DNA of 64,000 nt from Typhlomys cinereus (Eukaryota; Chordata; Mammalia; Rodentia; Platacanthomyidae): the NCBI GenBank assembly GCA_023101885.1, contig JALPQD010000137.1, positions 1,984,001-2,048,000 on the forward strand, given 5' to 3'. Below are positions 1-13,002 of the stretch, piece after piece. The number at the start of each line of letters is the position of its first letter. The stretch's first letter is position 1. Made by a program: the position numbers and the translations under genes. Below the pieces are notes generated by a model. The model saw only the letters and a list, made by a program, of their open reading frames with translations, did not search any database and was not told the origin of the DNA.

Positions 1-2214
1 TTATATCTTGTCCTGAGCAGTAAAAGTCCAATTGAAGATAATTTCAAAAGAGATTTACCATCACTGACTTGACTCTGTATTCAAATATTAGCCTGGCTTT
101 AAACCCTAAGTTCTTAAAAGTTTAGGAAAACTCACTCAAGCAACTGAACTAAATATTTTTGTGCTTATATTTAGGCTGGGTCAAGAAACAATGTAAACTG
201 TATTAATCCACCACCAGCTAAGTCCTGTTTGCACAGTCATTTCACCTTCCCTGACTCATGATAAACAGGTAAATCAATGCATAAAAGTTTGGCATCCAGA
301 CCTAAGAGATTAGATGTGAGTTTAGAAAGACATACACACAGAGACCTTCAAATGTATACAGATCATTTTTAACTCATTGCACACATAGAATTCCTTTGCT
401 TCATCTGCTTATTTATTTGTCTGACATTCCACAGACTGCATGGCATGTCACCTCTTGACAAGCAGTCTAACCTCAGAATCTTCTACTTATCTATACATTG
501 GGGATGAAAATACTGAGTAGATACCAAAGCCAAGCCTGGAACATTCTGAATTTCTCCTGGCTTCTTATGTCCCTCTCCAGTGTCCTTCCCTTGTTTCCAC
601 TCTATTTCTGCTTTCCTTAAACATTATCCCAGCATTCATTCCCAATAAACTCTTTCCCTCCCTCCCTGGCTGCCAATTCCTTTCTCCTGCTATGGCCCTG
701 ATTTCTGGCTCCAAAGAGAGCCACTCAGCCATGATCCAGACTCATAATTCAAGGGTGTAACTTCATGCACAGCGTAAAGGAGTTATTTTCCATGAAAGCA
801 CAATCAGTACTAGAGTGTGTGTCTTCTGTTACAGGAAATTATATCAAGCATCATTTTAACTTACAAAACGTCCAACTTTTTTCAAGGTGGAAAGGAAAAA
901 GGAGATGTAAGAAGAGGAAAAGAATCCCCAAGTAGATTTGCTGTGGAAACACACCAGAAATGGAGCGTCATGTGCCAACAGAATGTTCCAAACACCAATT
1001 TTTACTGATTTTCCATGTATGCAAAGAGTGAAACTCAGCACACAGTTTATTACTAGATTTAGCATTTGTCTGAATGAGTTTAAAGGCTACTATAGCTTCC
1101 TATAACTCAAGTGACTGAAGCCTAGATGAAATGGGAAACCCATGGCGGGTGGAGGGAATGGTGTTTTACTAGGCAGTAAGACATTTCTCAAATCTCTAAG
1201 ACAGACAGGAAGTAAAGATAGATGGAAAACTGAATCAGAATACAAAACACACACCCCTTTTAAGGAAAGAGGAGCTATTTTTAATGTATCTGTCTTCTAA
1301 GAAAGGAGGTGAAGAATAACAAAAACTGAACACTCAAGTAAAAGCACAGTAACAGCTTGTTCTCATTTGGTTGGTTTAATTTAGTCCAACAGAAAAAAGT
1401 ACAGTGTCCAACTCTCATCTAAAACTGCCATGAGATTTCACTACGCTGACTCCATACTCTGTTCTTCTTCCTTTCAGAGTACATGTTGGGCTTTCTGCCT
1501 TTCTTGGGGACCATATGCCCAGCAATAGGAACTGGATTGTCACAAAGTCTAAAATGAAAATTCCCAGCCATTCTGGTGAAGGATGGTGAAAATAATTACA
1601 TATGAAATGATTCTTGTGGTCCTACTGGTGAAAGAGCTCGCTTTTCCTCACACCCTTCACCCCCTTATCCACCCTAGGGGTATTTGAACTGGAGTAAGCA
1701 GTAAAGTCTATTTGGTGACGACATTTGAAAAATGAACTCTTGGAGTTGAAGAGAGGAGATTGGGATTTAAACCAAGCCGAGGGCGAGTGGAAGGTGTATC
1801 TGCAGGCCTCCTGAGATTTCCACACTGTTTTACACGTTAGCTGTCGGGGAGAGCAATCAGTAAAGACATACCATAACTCTTCCTCTTCGAATTGTTCCCA
1901 TGGACCTGAAATCTTGGGATGAATCTAGCCTTTCTTGCGTTTGGGCTGGGAAGAAATAATGTAAGGAAAAGCAGCTTGCATGTTTGTCTGAAGCTATGGT
2001 GTCATAAACCACTTTTAAAAAGTAGAAATACACATACACATATTTTATGAGCACATCATTGTAAGCCTCCTTTAAATATTTTTTGAGAAAAATATTATAC
2101 ATGTGTTCTAAAGTATAAAGAGTAAACTCTACTTTTGTCAGTGGAAGAATCATTAGTAAAAGAATCAAACGAAGGGATATCTACATTCATTTGAGGGGAC
2201 AAACAGCAAGTGAC
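1..2214. other. Unassigned non-coding DNA
   Basis: AT-rich, no open frame longer than about 100 codons, no recognised repeat except the L2 fragment that follows. Two CCCT/TCCC-rich stretches near 550-670. Nothing coding seen. Confidence 0.6.
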
Positions 2215-2440
2215 TTGCCTATAGTCATCCAGTCTTCTCTGCTGCCTTCACACATCTTACTTAAATCTCATAGCACTTTTCACATCTGAAGTAATTATCT
2301 ATTGATGCATTTGTCTTCATCCACAACTATAAGCCTTTTAAAGACAAGGCCTGCCTCTTTCAGCTCTGTGACTACTTGACACAGGAAAGATTGTTACATG
2401 TTGAATAAGTGAATGAATAAATGAAAGAATGAACTCTGTG
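2215..2440 (+). repeat. L2 LINE fragment, plus strand
   Basis: CTCATAGCACTTTTCACATC, then CTATAAGCCTTTTAAAGACA, AGGCCTGCCTCTTTC and GTTGAATAAGTGAATGAATA follow the order of the L2 3' end. Confidence 0.6.
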
Positions 2441-3616
2441 CACACTGCACTCCTTTTTATTTTCCTTTCTCACTGAAGAGCCATGATGAGAATAAAATGA
2501 ATGGAGGTCAAGTAAAAGTGTCATTAAAATGCAATGTATCACCAGTAATCGCTGAGGGAGCAATGACATCAAGATAAATATGGAATTTCAGCAGACAAAG
2601 GTAAGAGGTACTTTCAAAGAATGTCCAGCAAACAGCCCACTGGCTGCCACCACAGCCTACTTACAAAGGTCTAATAATATCCAACGAAGACCCAGTCTGA
2701 AGCTACCGATGAACAAGTCCATCGGTGACTATTATTCATTACACCAGTTCTCCCATTTGTCCAATTTATGAAGCCAAGCTTATGTTGTTTTTGGAACCAT
2801 CTTACCATCCTGATAGGCCCAATGGAAACACAGGAGCCTGTTCCTCTCTCTGACTTCCATTTGAGTAATCTAATCCAGATGGAAAATTTCTTGTAGACAT
2901 TGCAAAGTACCCCATCTGCGAAGCAAACAAAAGAAAGCAAAAAGATAATCAACTATATGAGGCTGAATTACTCATTAAGAGGTTACTCCGAGGTCTGATA
3001 ATGAATTAACTCCAAGCTGTGTGAAAACAGACAATGCCGAGATAAACACTTTCTTCCTCTGCTTGCCCTTTTCCGGGGTCACTGAAATTATGAATGTCTT
3101 TCCCAGTTAGTGGAAACTATAGCTTCCAACTTACTTATTTAACTTGATAAAGAAGACTTTCAGTAGGGCTTTAATTTCTATTCTTTTTGCGAACTAGACA
3201 TACCTCTTGGTAGCAGTGTAACCCTGGTCAATTTTTATTTTCTTTAGCACATTGAGCTTTCATTTCTTCACTCACTATAGCAAGTACTCTATTTACTTCA
3301 CTAAATTTTTAGAGAGAATGAAGGACAAAAACATCACTAAACGATTTAGCAGAGTGCACTGTACATAATTTTCTTTTTGATACCAGCATGCTTCTGTCAT
3401 TTTGATAACATACCAAGCTTTGCTGATTGTATGTTATATTACACATTCTGCATCCATCATTTTATTATCAAAAAGCAACAAAGGATGAAGTTGCTGAAAA
3501 GCTAGGAGTCACTGACTCTCTTAGTTGACAGAAGTTAGCTAGAAACTTTGAACATCAGTCGTATTATATTTACACCTAGAAAGGCATGAATTAAAAATAT
3601 ACTGGTGTCCAAAACA
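2441..3616. other. Unassigned non-coding DNA
   Basis: Short random frames only; no family recognised. Confidence 0.55.
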
Positions 3617-4215
3617 GGATATGCAAAATTTAAAAATGACAACCACAAATGTTGGCAAAGCCTTGGAATACCAGGAACTTTTATCTGTTGCTGATGAGAC
3701 TATAAAATGGTATCACCTCTTTGAAAAATAGTTGAATAATTTTTTAATAAAGTGAAACACACCTTTCCTGTGACCTAGAAAGACTTCCACGTTTATTCAC
3801 AAAGGAAATGGGAACGTATGTATCTGAAATACAACACAAAAATGTTCATAGTAACTTTGGCAATAACCAAACACTGCACATAGTCCAGATCGTCATCAGT
3901 AGCTAAGTGGATAAATTGCGATGTGAAATGGCTTTGTAATAAAAAGAAACAAACTGTTGAATCTTACAAACATCATGCTGAATGAAAGAAGCTTTGCTCA
4001 AAAGAAATAAAAACATCACACATGAGCCTTTTTGTGACAGTTTATAACTGTAGTAGCACAAGAGAGCTGGAAAAGGGACATGAGTAGATTTAGGGGATGA
4101 TGATTAAGTGTCTATGTTTTGATGAGAGTTGGGGCTACACAGACATTCATATTTAAGATGTGGGAATTTCATTAACTGTGTATTTCATCTCAAATTTTAT
4201 AATTATAAGATGATA
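3617..4215 (+). mobile_element. Ancient L1M-type fragment, plus strand
   Basis: Carries the order of blocks typical of old mammalian L1 ORF2 3' ends and UTR: GGAATACCAGGAACTTTTAT, AAATGGTATCACC, ATGTTCATAGTAACTTTGGC, AGCTAAGTGGATAAATTG, AACATCATGCTGAATGAAAG, and later GGGGATGATGATTAAGTGTC. Highly diverged and non-coding. Confidence 0.8.
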
Positions 4216-5908
4216 TCAAACTCCACTTAATTAGCACAAAGTAAAATATTTAAAAGGAAATGTACTGATACCAGAATTTTCTTTTGAAATGCATAAAATA
4301 TAATGCATAAACAATGGATACATATTAAAGTATAATAAGCATGCTAAGCATAAAACAAGAAATTAAGTATACAGGGTTCTGCTGTAAACAATCTTTCATC
4401 ATCATTACAGGTCTGATAATTCTATAACAAATATGAGGATAGATGTTCTTCCATGCCGATAGGAGCAGTTCTGAAGCTTACTTTGGTCATAGGAGTCTTG
4501 CTCTATTAAGGTAAGTCGTTTGATAAGATATGAACAAAGGAATATATCAAATGTACAAAGTCTAAGAGGAAGAGGAAGAGATCAAAGTTACAGTCCCAAA
4601 GACAGGGCTGGCTAAAATCACAAACCCTTTCTACTGTTTGCCAGTACCCTTGACTAAGTCAAGTGTGAAAACAGAGTTTTCCTTGTGGTATAAGGTTAAC
4701 CTCTGGCTCAGTCCCAAGCTGTTTAAGAGAGGTAGTGATGTATGGCAGATGGTACCAGATGGACCCATGTTCCTCTGCAAACACCAAGCTGTGTATGAAG
4801 CAAGCTTAGTGATATATGTGTCTTTCTTATAAAGATCAAAGCATCTACATTGACAGCACATTAGCATAATAAATACAAAGAAAAGGAAAATACTGCTTTT
4901 CCCAAGTCAGAAGTAGGAGTAATGCCATACATGGAAAATGTAATTTTCCTTTTGTTAATAGGATCTGGTGTTCCATTTTTCCACATTAGGAATAACTGGC
5001 ATAGTTATTTCTAGGAACTGAGCCCATACACACTAGCCATGTGCTAATTTGGATGGATTTTCTTGATTAAAATTTATGGAAAGGTAGAAAAAAATACAAT
5101 ATCTCAAAGGATAATACTAATTCTCAGGAAAGAGTTTATTCTTTTAGAACTGTCACAGGGGTTGGCATTTTATAGATGAACATGTAACCTGCTTATTTTG
5201 GCACAAAGGAAAGGAAACTTAGAATCAAAGGAAGTGACCATATCCGGGTTATGACTCCATCATCATAGATGGGCTGACAACACTTGATTTTAATGAACAC
5301 ACTAGTGAAAGTGATTAAGCATAACTGTTAATTTCCCCTTATATAATATCAGAATAATCATTCTCAGAAGATGGAACTTCCTCTAATGACTTTGAGGAAA
5401 CAGTCAATGAGTATTCACAAGACTCGGTTGCTTTCCCATGAGTCTTTTCAGTTACAGTGACAGGAAATGGCATGCCGCAAACAAGGAGGAGATGGTTGCT
5501 GGACATGACCACATTATCCAAAAACCTCAAAACTTACAGCAATTTGGAAAAAGAATTTATCTTCTTAAACTTTTTTACTTTAGATCTAGCACTTTGTTAA
5601 ATTTCCTTAAAAAGGACGATGTCATTGAATCCCAAAGTGATTGCTACGAAGGCTAATGAGTCAAACCTCCACTATTAGCATCTATCTGAAGAATTGGAAA
5701 ACATTTATTAAAGTGCTCTCTTTGATTTTTCTGGGAATGGAAACCTGAAAATGTTATTTTAATCTGCTGTTACTGTTTGCCTTTCCTTGTTATATTTAAA
5801 AAGAAGAATGATCACAAAATGAAAAATGTTCATTCTCGTTGGTAATTTAAGAAATATAAATAAAACAATGAAATACCATTTTTCTTACCTATCAAATTGA
5901 CAAGGATT
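4216..5908. other. Unassigned non-coding DNA before L1 copy A
   Basis: No gene seen. The last 45 bp (5865-5908: ACAATGAAATACCATTTTTC, then ATCAAATTGACAAGG) look like an older L1M fragment into which L1 copy A inserted. Confidence 0.55.
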
Positions 5909-6136
5909 AGAAATTGGCAAAAGACCCTTTCCCTACCGGCTCGGGATACATGCAGTCCAGTCGGGACTCACGGCGACCTAGGTAAGCTCCCCCAGCCCAC
6001 CCCCAAATCCCAGGCAGACCACTCGACCCAGCTCCTCCCACCAGCCAGCTGGAGCAGGAGCTGCTCCAGGCCAAATAATTTAGTTCAGTGAAAAATGCAC
6101 AGAAATTGAAAGAAGGTCTTAAGATTTAAAACAACA

Positions 6137-7196
6137 ATGCCCAAGTCAAAGTGCAAATCCATGAGAAACAACACCCAAGAAAACAAATCTCCCACTGAAG
6201 GAATTAATCCCATAATGATAGACTCCAACCAGAACAACCCACGGAAAATAGCCCAAAAAGCCTGACCTAGGATAACAACTTTCAAAACATGATCATTACC
6301 ATGTTTAATACTATGAAAGAGGAAATCTGAGAGGAATTAAACAACCTTGTCAATTGCTTTGAAGAGGAACACAATAGACACTTGGAGGAGTTGAGAAAAA
6401 CAGTTCAAGAAACAAAAACAGGCAGAGAGCAGTTAAAACAGACTCAAGCAGAGTTTAAAACTGAACTAAAAGACAAGTTATCTTCAACCCAGAGCTCAAC
6501 AGAGAGTCTTATCAGCAGAACTAACGAAGCAAAAAATAGAATTTCAGACCTTGAAGACAAAGTGGGAGTATTAACCAGCTCAATGGAAAAGGTTGTTAAA
6601 GCCAAAAAGACACTCAAGAGAAATATTCAAGAGTTATGAAACACCCTGAAGAAGCCTAACATGCATATTCATGGATTATCAGAACAAGAATCCCAAAATA
6701 CCACACCTGAGGAAATTTTTCAAAGTATCATCAAGGAAAACTTTCCTCATCTAAAAAAACAGAGGCCCACACATATACAAGAGGCATTCCACACCCCAAA
6801 CTGATATGACCAAAATAGAAACTCGCCACGGCAAATAATAGTTAAAACACTCCACATTCAAGGTAAAGAAACGGTGCTGAGAGCTTCAAGGGAAAAAAAA
6901 AAGTCACTTTTAAGGGTAAACCCATTAAAATAACAAATGGCTTCTCAGTAGAAACAGTAAAAGCAAGAAGAGCTTAGAGAGACGTACTCCAAGTATTGAA
7001 TGAGCAAAAACGTCAACCCAGGCTGATCTACCCTGCAAAACTATCTGTCATGATCAAGGGAGAAAGAAAAATTTTCCAGCACAAAAACAATTTGAAGGGA
7101 TACGTGGCCACCAAACCAGCACTTCAAAAAAGGCTAGAAATGATACTCAAGCTTGAAGAAAAAAATAGGCATGTCCAGAACAGAAGGGAAATATAA
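6137..7196 (+). pseudogene. L1 copy A ORF1 remnant
   Basis: The frame starts at the ATG at 6137, shortly after a run homologous to the ORF1-proximal 5' UTR of copy B. The coiled coil is visible in an 85-codon open piece (6382-6639: EELRKTVQETK, then heptads to LEDKVGVL). The C-terminal domain is visible at 6996-7196 (RLIYPAKLS, then FQHKNNLKGYV), ending at a TAA just after NRREI. Stops near 6264 and 6640 and several frame changes inactivate it. Confidence 0.88.
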
Positions 7197-7253
7197 TATC
7201 ACCGAAACTTAAAAGTGAAACAATACACTTACAAAAGCCACTAAACATCATAA

Positions 7254-10200
7254 ATGTCTGGAATTAAAAATAGTTTCACCATTATAACACTAAATGTTAA
7301 TGGTATTAACTCACCGATCAAGAGACAAAGATTACAAGCTTGGATTTAAATCACAATCCATCAGTGCTGGAGAGGTGGCTCAGGGGTTAAGCCTCTGCCT
7401 TGCAGGCAGAAGGTCCTGAGTTCAGATCCTAGACCCACATATAGACGCTGGGCAGTAGCGGGACAGCCTGCGTTTCCGGTCCTGGTAGGGCGGAGCCTGT
7501 GAGTCCCAGGGCGGAGTAAACAAGGAAGAGGCGGTCCATGGTGGTTCCCGAATTCGTCCGTGGTTCTACACACACATACACGCGTACAATTGAATAAATA
7601 ATTTTAAAAAATCACAATCCATCAATCTGCTGCCTACAGGAAACCCATCTCACCACAAAAGATAGGCACATCCTAAAAATAAAAGGCTGGTCAAAAATTC
7701 TGCAAGCTAATGGAACCAGAAAACAGGCAGGGGTAGCCATTATGCTATCGGACAAAGTGGACTTCAAACTAAAAAAAATCATAAGAGACACAGATGGATA
7801 TTACATCTTAGTCACAGGTACAATTCCCCAGGAAGACTTTACAGGCCCCCCCACATTCATTAAGCAAACCCTACAACGTCTAAAGCGAGGAATCAATCCC
7901 AAAACAATAATTCTTGGGGATTTCAACACTGCCCTCTTAACATGGTAAAAAATTTAACAGAGACACTTTTGAGCTTAATCAAACCCTTACTGAAATGGAT
8001 CTTACAAATCTCTATTGAACTTTTCATCCACACACCAAAGAATACACATTTTTCTCAGCAGCACACAGAACTTTCTCCAAAATAGATCACATATTGGGCC
8101 ACAAAACCAATCTCCACATATACAGGAAAGTTGAAATTCTAGCCTGTACCTTATCAGACCACCACGGCCTAAAGCTTGACATCCACAACACAACAAGCAA
8201 CAGAAAATACACTAACTCCTGGAAACAACACTATGATGCTGAACGAGAATTGGATTCAGGAAGAAATTGCAAAGGAAATTCAAGATTTCCTGAAATACAA
8301 CTTACCAAAATCTCTGGGACACAATGAAAGCTGTCCTAAGAGGTAAGTTCATAGCTCTTAATGCCTACATCAAAAAAAATGGAAACAGAAATAAACAACT
8401 TAACAATCCAGCTTAAAGCTTTAGAGACACTAGAGCAATCTGATCCCAAAAGTAGTAGAAGGGAGGAGATTAGCAAAATAAGAGGAGAAATATCTGAAAT
8501 CGAGATTAGGAAAACGATACAGAAAATCAACCAGTCAAAAAGCTGGTTTTTTGAAAAAATCGATAAGATTGGTACACCCCTAGCTAAATTAACCAAATGC
8601 AAGAGACAGAAAGCCCAAACTAACAAAATTAGAAATGAAAATGGACTTATCACTACTGATACCCAAGAAATCCAGAGAATTATAACATCATATTTCAAAA
8701 GCATACTCTGTGAAATTTGACAACATAGAAGAGATGGATGAATTCCAAAGTAAACACAACTTACCTAAATTGAATCAGGAAGTTGTGAATTATTTAAATA
8801 GTCCTATAACATATGAGGAAATCGAGGAAGTAATCTTGAATTGTCCCACCAAAAAATGTCCTGAACTAGATGAATTCAGCACAGAGTTCTACCAGACATT
8901 TAAGGAGCTAATAACACCAATATTCCTTAAACTGTTCCATCAAATAGCAAAGGAAGGAACACTACCAAATTCCTTCTATGAAGCTAATATGATCTTAATC
9001 CCAAAACCTAATAAAGATACACTTAAAAAAGAAAACTGTAGGCCAATCTCTCTGATGAACACAGATGCAAAGATTCTCAACAAAGTCTTAGCAAATCAGA
9101 TTCAAAAACATATCAAAAAGATCATCCACGGAGATCAAGTAGGCTTTATCCCAGGCACACAAGGTTAGTTCAACATACGCAAATCAATAAATGTGATCAA
9201 CCATATAAACCAGTCCAAAGTTCAAGACCACATGATACTCTCGATAGATGCAGAAAAAGCTTTTGACAAGAACCAACAGCCCTTTATGATCAAAACCCTA
9301 GAGAATGTTGGAATGGAAGGAACCTTTATCAATATAATAAAAGCTGTATACAAGCCAACAGCAAGGATTCTACCCAATGGGGAAAAACTTGAAGCATTCC
9401 CACTTTGGTCAGGAACTAGAGAAGGCTGTCCACTCTCACCACTTCTTTTCAATATTGTACTTGAAGTCTTAGCTGAAGCCATAAGACAAAAAAGGGACAT
9501 AAAAGGGATTCAATCAGCAAGGAAGAAGTCAAGTTATCTCTATTTGCAGATGACATGATCTTATACCTGAGTGATCCCAAAAACTCCACCAGGAAGCTCT
9601 TGGAACTAATACAGAAGTTCAGCAGGGTGGTAGGATACAAAATAAATGTACAAAAATCAGTGGCCTTCCTATATGCCTAGAATGAAAGAAGTGAAAAAGC
9701 CCTGAGAGAAACAATCCCATTTACTATAGCCCCTAAAAAAATGAAATACCTTGCTATAAACCTAACCAAGGAAGTAAGAGACCTTTATAATGAAAACTTT
9801 AAAACCCTAAAGAAAGAAATTGCAGAAGATACCAGAAGGTGGAAAAACCTCCTATGTTCCTAGAATGGCAGAATCAACATCATAAAAATGACCATCCTAC
9901 CAAAGGCAATATACAAATTCAATGCTATACCAATTAAAATCCCAAAGCAATTCTTTAAAGAAGTTGACCAAACAATCTCAAAATTAATATGGAGGCACAA
10001 AAGACCCAGGATAGCAAAAACAATCCTGAGTAACAAAAACACTGCTGGAGGTATCACCATACCAAACCTTACTATACTACAAATCCATAATTATGAAAAC
10101 AGCCTGGTATTGGCTCCAAAATAGACACACAGATCAATGGATAAGGGAAGACCCAGATATAACCCCACACAACTACAGCCATTTGATCTTCGACAAAGGG

Positions 10201-11242
10201 GCCCAAAAAATCCAATGGAAAAAGAACAGGATCTTCAACAAATGGTGCTGGCAAAACTGAATATCCACATGCAGAAAATTAAAACTGGACCCGTACTTGT
10301 CACCATGTACAAGAATTAATTCCAAGGCCAGAGACTATAAAAACCATAGTTGAAAGGGTAGGGAACTCCCTCCAGCTGATTGGGCTAGGCCAACAGTTCC
10401 TAAACGGACATTCAATAGCACAGTCACTACAACCAACACTCAACAGATGGGATCTTGTGAAATTAAAGAGCTTTTGCTCAGATAAAGAGATTGTAACTCC
10501 AGCACAAAGGCAACCCACAGAATGGGAGAAAATCTTCACTAACCACATATCTGATAGAGCTTATTATCCAGAGTCCACAAAGAACTTAGAAAACTAAACA
10601 CCAAGGAAACAAATGGGCCAATTAAAAAAATGAGCCTTGGAACTTAAAAGAAACTTTATCAAGGACAAAATCAAAATGTCTAACAAATATCTTTAAAAAT
10701 GCTCCACATCCTTAGCCATCAGGGAAATGCAAATCAAAACCTCCCTGAGATATCATCTCACCCCTGTCAGGATGGCAAAAATCCACAATACAAACAACAC
10801 CAAGTGCTGGAGAGGATGTGGAGAGAGGGGAACTCTCCTACATTGCTGGTGGGAATGCAGGGTCATACAACCACTCTGGCGAGCCATCTGAAGATTCTTA
10901 AAGAAGTTAAAGATTGAAATGCCATATGACCCTGCTATACCACTTTTGGGAATAACCCCCCATACAGCAAAAATTCACCTCGATAGCATAAGCACGACCA
11001 TGTTCAAAACAGCACTGTTTATAATAGCAAAGTCATGGAATCAATCCAAATGCCCAACAGTTGACCAGTGGATAAGGAAAATGTGGTACATTTATACAAT
11101 GGAATACTACTCAGCCATCAAAAATGATGAATTAATGCAATTTGCCAGGAAATGGATGGAATTAGAAACAATTATATTGAGTGAAGTATCCCAGACCCGG
11201 AAAATTAAGCACAGTATGTACTCCCTAATAGGTGGATACTAG
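7254..11242 (+). pseudogene. L1 copy A ORF2 remnant, split by a SINE
   Basis: Starts at the ATG at 7254 and ends after the conserved SLIGGY at 11242. A SINE splits the endonuclease at 7364-7608. Recognisable pieces are the endonuclease ([12 protein letters not shown] near 7930; [11 protein letters not shown] near 8170), the RT fingers and palm in open pieces at 8710-9558, and the Cys-rich and C-terminal part at 10699-11242. The FADD box near 9548 is shifted out of frame. Many stops are present, so no function is expected. Confidence 0.9.
7364..7608 (+). mobile_element. Young B2-superfamily SINE (copy 1), inserted in L1 ORF2
   Basis: A perfect 16-bp TSD (aaatcacaatccatca) lies at 7348-7363 and 7609-7624. 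The tRNA-derived head carries an A-box-like TGGCTCAGGGG and a B-box-like GAGTTCAGATCC. A GC-rich body follows, with TTTCCGGTCCTGGTAGGGCG and TCCATGGTGGTTC, then a short CA-rich stretch and an AATAAATAATTTTA-type tail. It is nearly identical in layout to the copy at 17010-17301. Pol III transcription is inferred from the boxes. It has no coding potential of its own. Confidence 0.92.
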
Positions 11243-12253
11243 TACCAAACCCACTTAGAGACACTCAAAACAAATCTCTGTAATACCTACAGTAATTGTA
11301 AAGATTATAAACAGGAGGGATGGGGAAGGATGGCCCTGCCAGAAACAAGAAGAGAGGGGACCATGTTACAGCAGAGAAAATAGGCCACCATCAAGGACTG
11401 CAAGTAAGTAATGAGACATCTGGATAACTTCACAGACTTTCCTTCCTGATCATTTGCAACTGATGGGGTATGATCTCACCAGAAGGGGAGGGCATATAGG
11501 CTGCAAGATAGAAAGTAACCATTTTGCAAATGGGTGATTGACCCCTCTCTCACTGTGGACTCCTACTTTTATTCCATCTACCTTTGAATATACTCTTATA
11601 ACAAGACTCTAATTTAACAGGTTTTAATCTCTGGCCAGGGGGTGACATCCAATACCCATCAGGATGGAGCCAAGGGCATTGCAGAAGCAGCAAAACTGAA
11701 AAACAAAAATAAACAAACCATAATTTGAAACAACAGAGGCTCTATGTCAACCACCTGGAACTGGGCCAGCCTAATCTCTCCCCATCCTGAAGCTTAGGGA
11801 AATTTGCAGAAGAGGGGGCGGTAAGATTGTAAGAGCACAAGGATGGGAGGATATGCAAGATACTCCATACAAGTTAGGGCCGAAGCAATCATAATAGGAC
11901 TTTGCATGACCTGCGCTATGTCCAACACATTATTGAACCCACAAAGTCTAGCATGGACTAAAGAGACTAGGATCCTTGGAGGCTAGGAACTGACAGTCAC
12001 AGTAGTGTTCCTAAGCTTAAGGAGAACACAGGAAAGGGTTCTGGGAAATGCCCCTGGGTCCTTGCACCTCATCGGAGAGGAGGACCCAGAGGAGAGTTTG
12101 GCATGCACATTAAAGGATGCTCCGGGGATTGGGGGGCAGGGGGGCACTGAAGGGTGGAGAGGGAGGGGGAGGGAGGGGGAACAGGGGGATCGGGGGGACG
12201 TGGAGGGAGGGAGGGGACCCGTGTACCTGTTAAGTTTGTATGTGTGGAAATAA

Positions 12254-12296
<43 letters not shown>

Positions 12297-12323
12297 AACC
12301 ATGGAAATCAAAAAAAAAAAAAA
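11243..12323 (+). other. L1 copy A 3' UTR, G-rich tract and (AAAT)n tail
   Basis: About 1 kb homologous to 43627-44404 and to the 3' UTR of copy B. It holds a polypurine block with many runs of three or more G (12127-12220), which could form G-quadruplexes as known for mammalian L1 3' UTRs. It then has a conserved end block (near 12222-12250), an AAAT tetranucleotide run (12250-12297), the 12-nt insert accatggaaatc (12298-12309) and a pure A-tail (12310-12323). Confidence 0.85.
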
Positions 12324-12364
12324 AGAAATTGGCAGAAGAGTACATGGCTGACTTTTTTCTTTTC

Positions 12365-12694
12365 ATGTGTTCATATGTATGGGATGCATGTGTGTGTGTA
12401 TGTGTGTTTGCATGTTGGTAGGTGCATGTGTGCATGCAAGTGCACATGCAAATGAATGTAAGGGCTAGGAGTGATTGTAAGAATTATCCTCCATTGCTCT
12501 CTTACCGTATTGTCTTACCCTTATTACAGGGTCAGTTTGGAACCAGCTTGCTCTGAAAAGTCATAGGCTTCACCTTTGAAATTACATGCAAGTCAGCACA
12601 CTCAGCAGACATTTTACATGGGGTCCAGGGTTCAAAACTTTGTCCTTTTGCCTGCATAGTGAGCACTTTAACCATTAATCCATTTCCCCAGCCC
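12365..12694 (-). mobile_element. Old B2-related SINE, minus strand, TG-rich tail
   Basis: On the minus strand it begins GGGCTGGGGAAATGGATTAA near 12694, has a B-box-like GGTTCAAAA region (the plus strand shows GGGTTCAAAACTTTG), and ends in CA/TG repeats (12370-12440). About 330 bp, old and diverged. It sits directly beside the right TSD of L1 copy A. Confidence 0.6.
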
Positions 12695-12799
12695 ACAGAA
12701 GGTAATTCTCATAAACAACCTTGGATATATAGATAGAAATTCACTATAATTTTTTGCTGTGCTATTGCCAGTTGGATGTTTTGGCAATTGCATGTTGAG

Positions 12800-12954
12800 A
12801 GCTTTAAATTGTTCTTATAAGTTTTCTAATAAAGTAACAATCAGAAGTATACACTAAGATTTATATTCTTAAAAAGGTTGACTGAAGAAATTTTTATAGT
12901 ACACAAAATCTGGAAAGAGCCCAAATGCTCACCCAGAAAGAACCAGTGAAATAA

Positions 12955-13002
<48 letters not shown>

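Larger units (their letters stand above)
5924..12323 (+). mobile_element. Near full-length decayed LINE-1 (L1 copy A), plus strand
   Basis: Flanked by agaaattggcaaaag (5909-5923) and agaaattggcagaag (12324-12338), a 15-bp TSD with one mismatch. It contains about 210 bp of 5' UTR, ORF1 (6137-7196), ORF2 (7254-11242, interrupted by a SINE at 7364-7608) and about 1 kb of 3' UTR with a G-rich polypurine tract near 12130-12220. The end is an (AAAT)n tail, 12 nt of other sequence and a final A-tail. Stops and frameshifts are numerous, so it is older than copy B. The inserted flank on the left (5865-5908) looks like an older L1M-type fragment. Confidence 0.95.

Noticed and set aside
5150..5290. Possible MIR (GCATTTTATAGATGAACATG)
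   Set aside because: Only one short block matches; too weak to list.
7364..7440. tRNA gene-like A and B boxes
   Set aside because: The boxes belong to the SINE head. There is no cloverleaf with a complete acceptor stem that I can draw.
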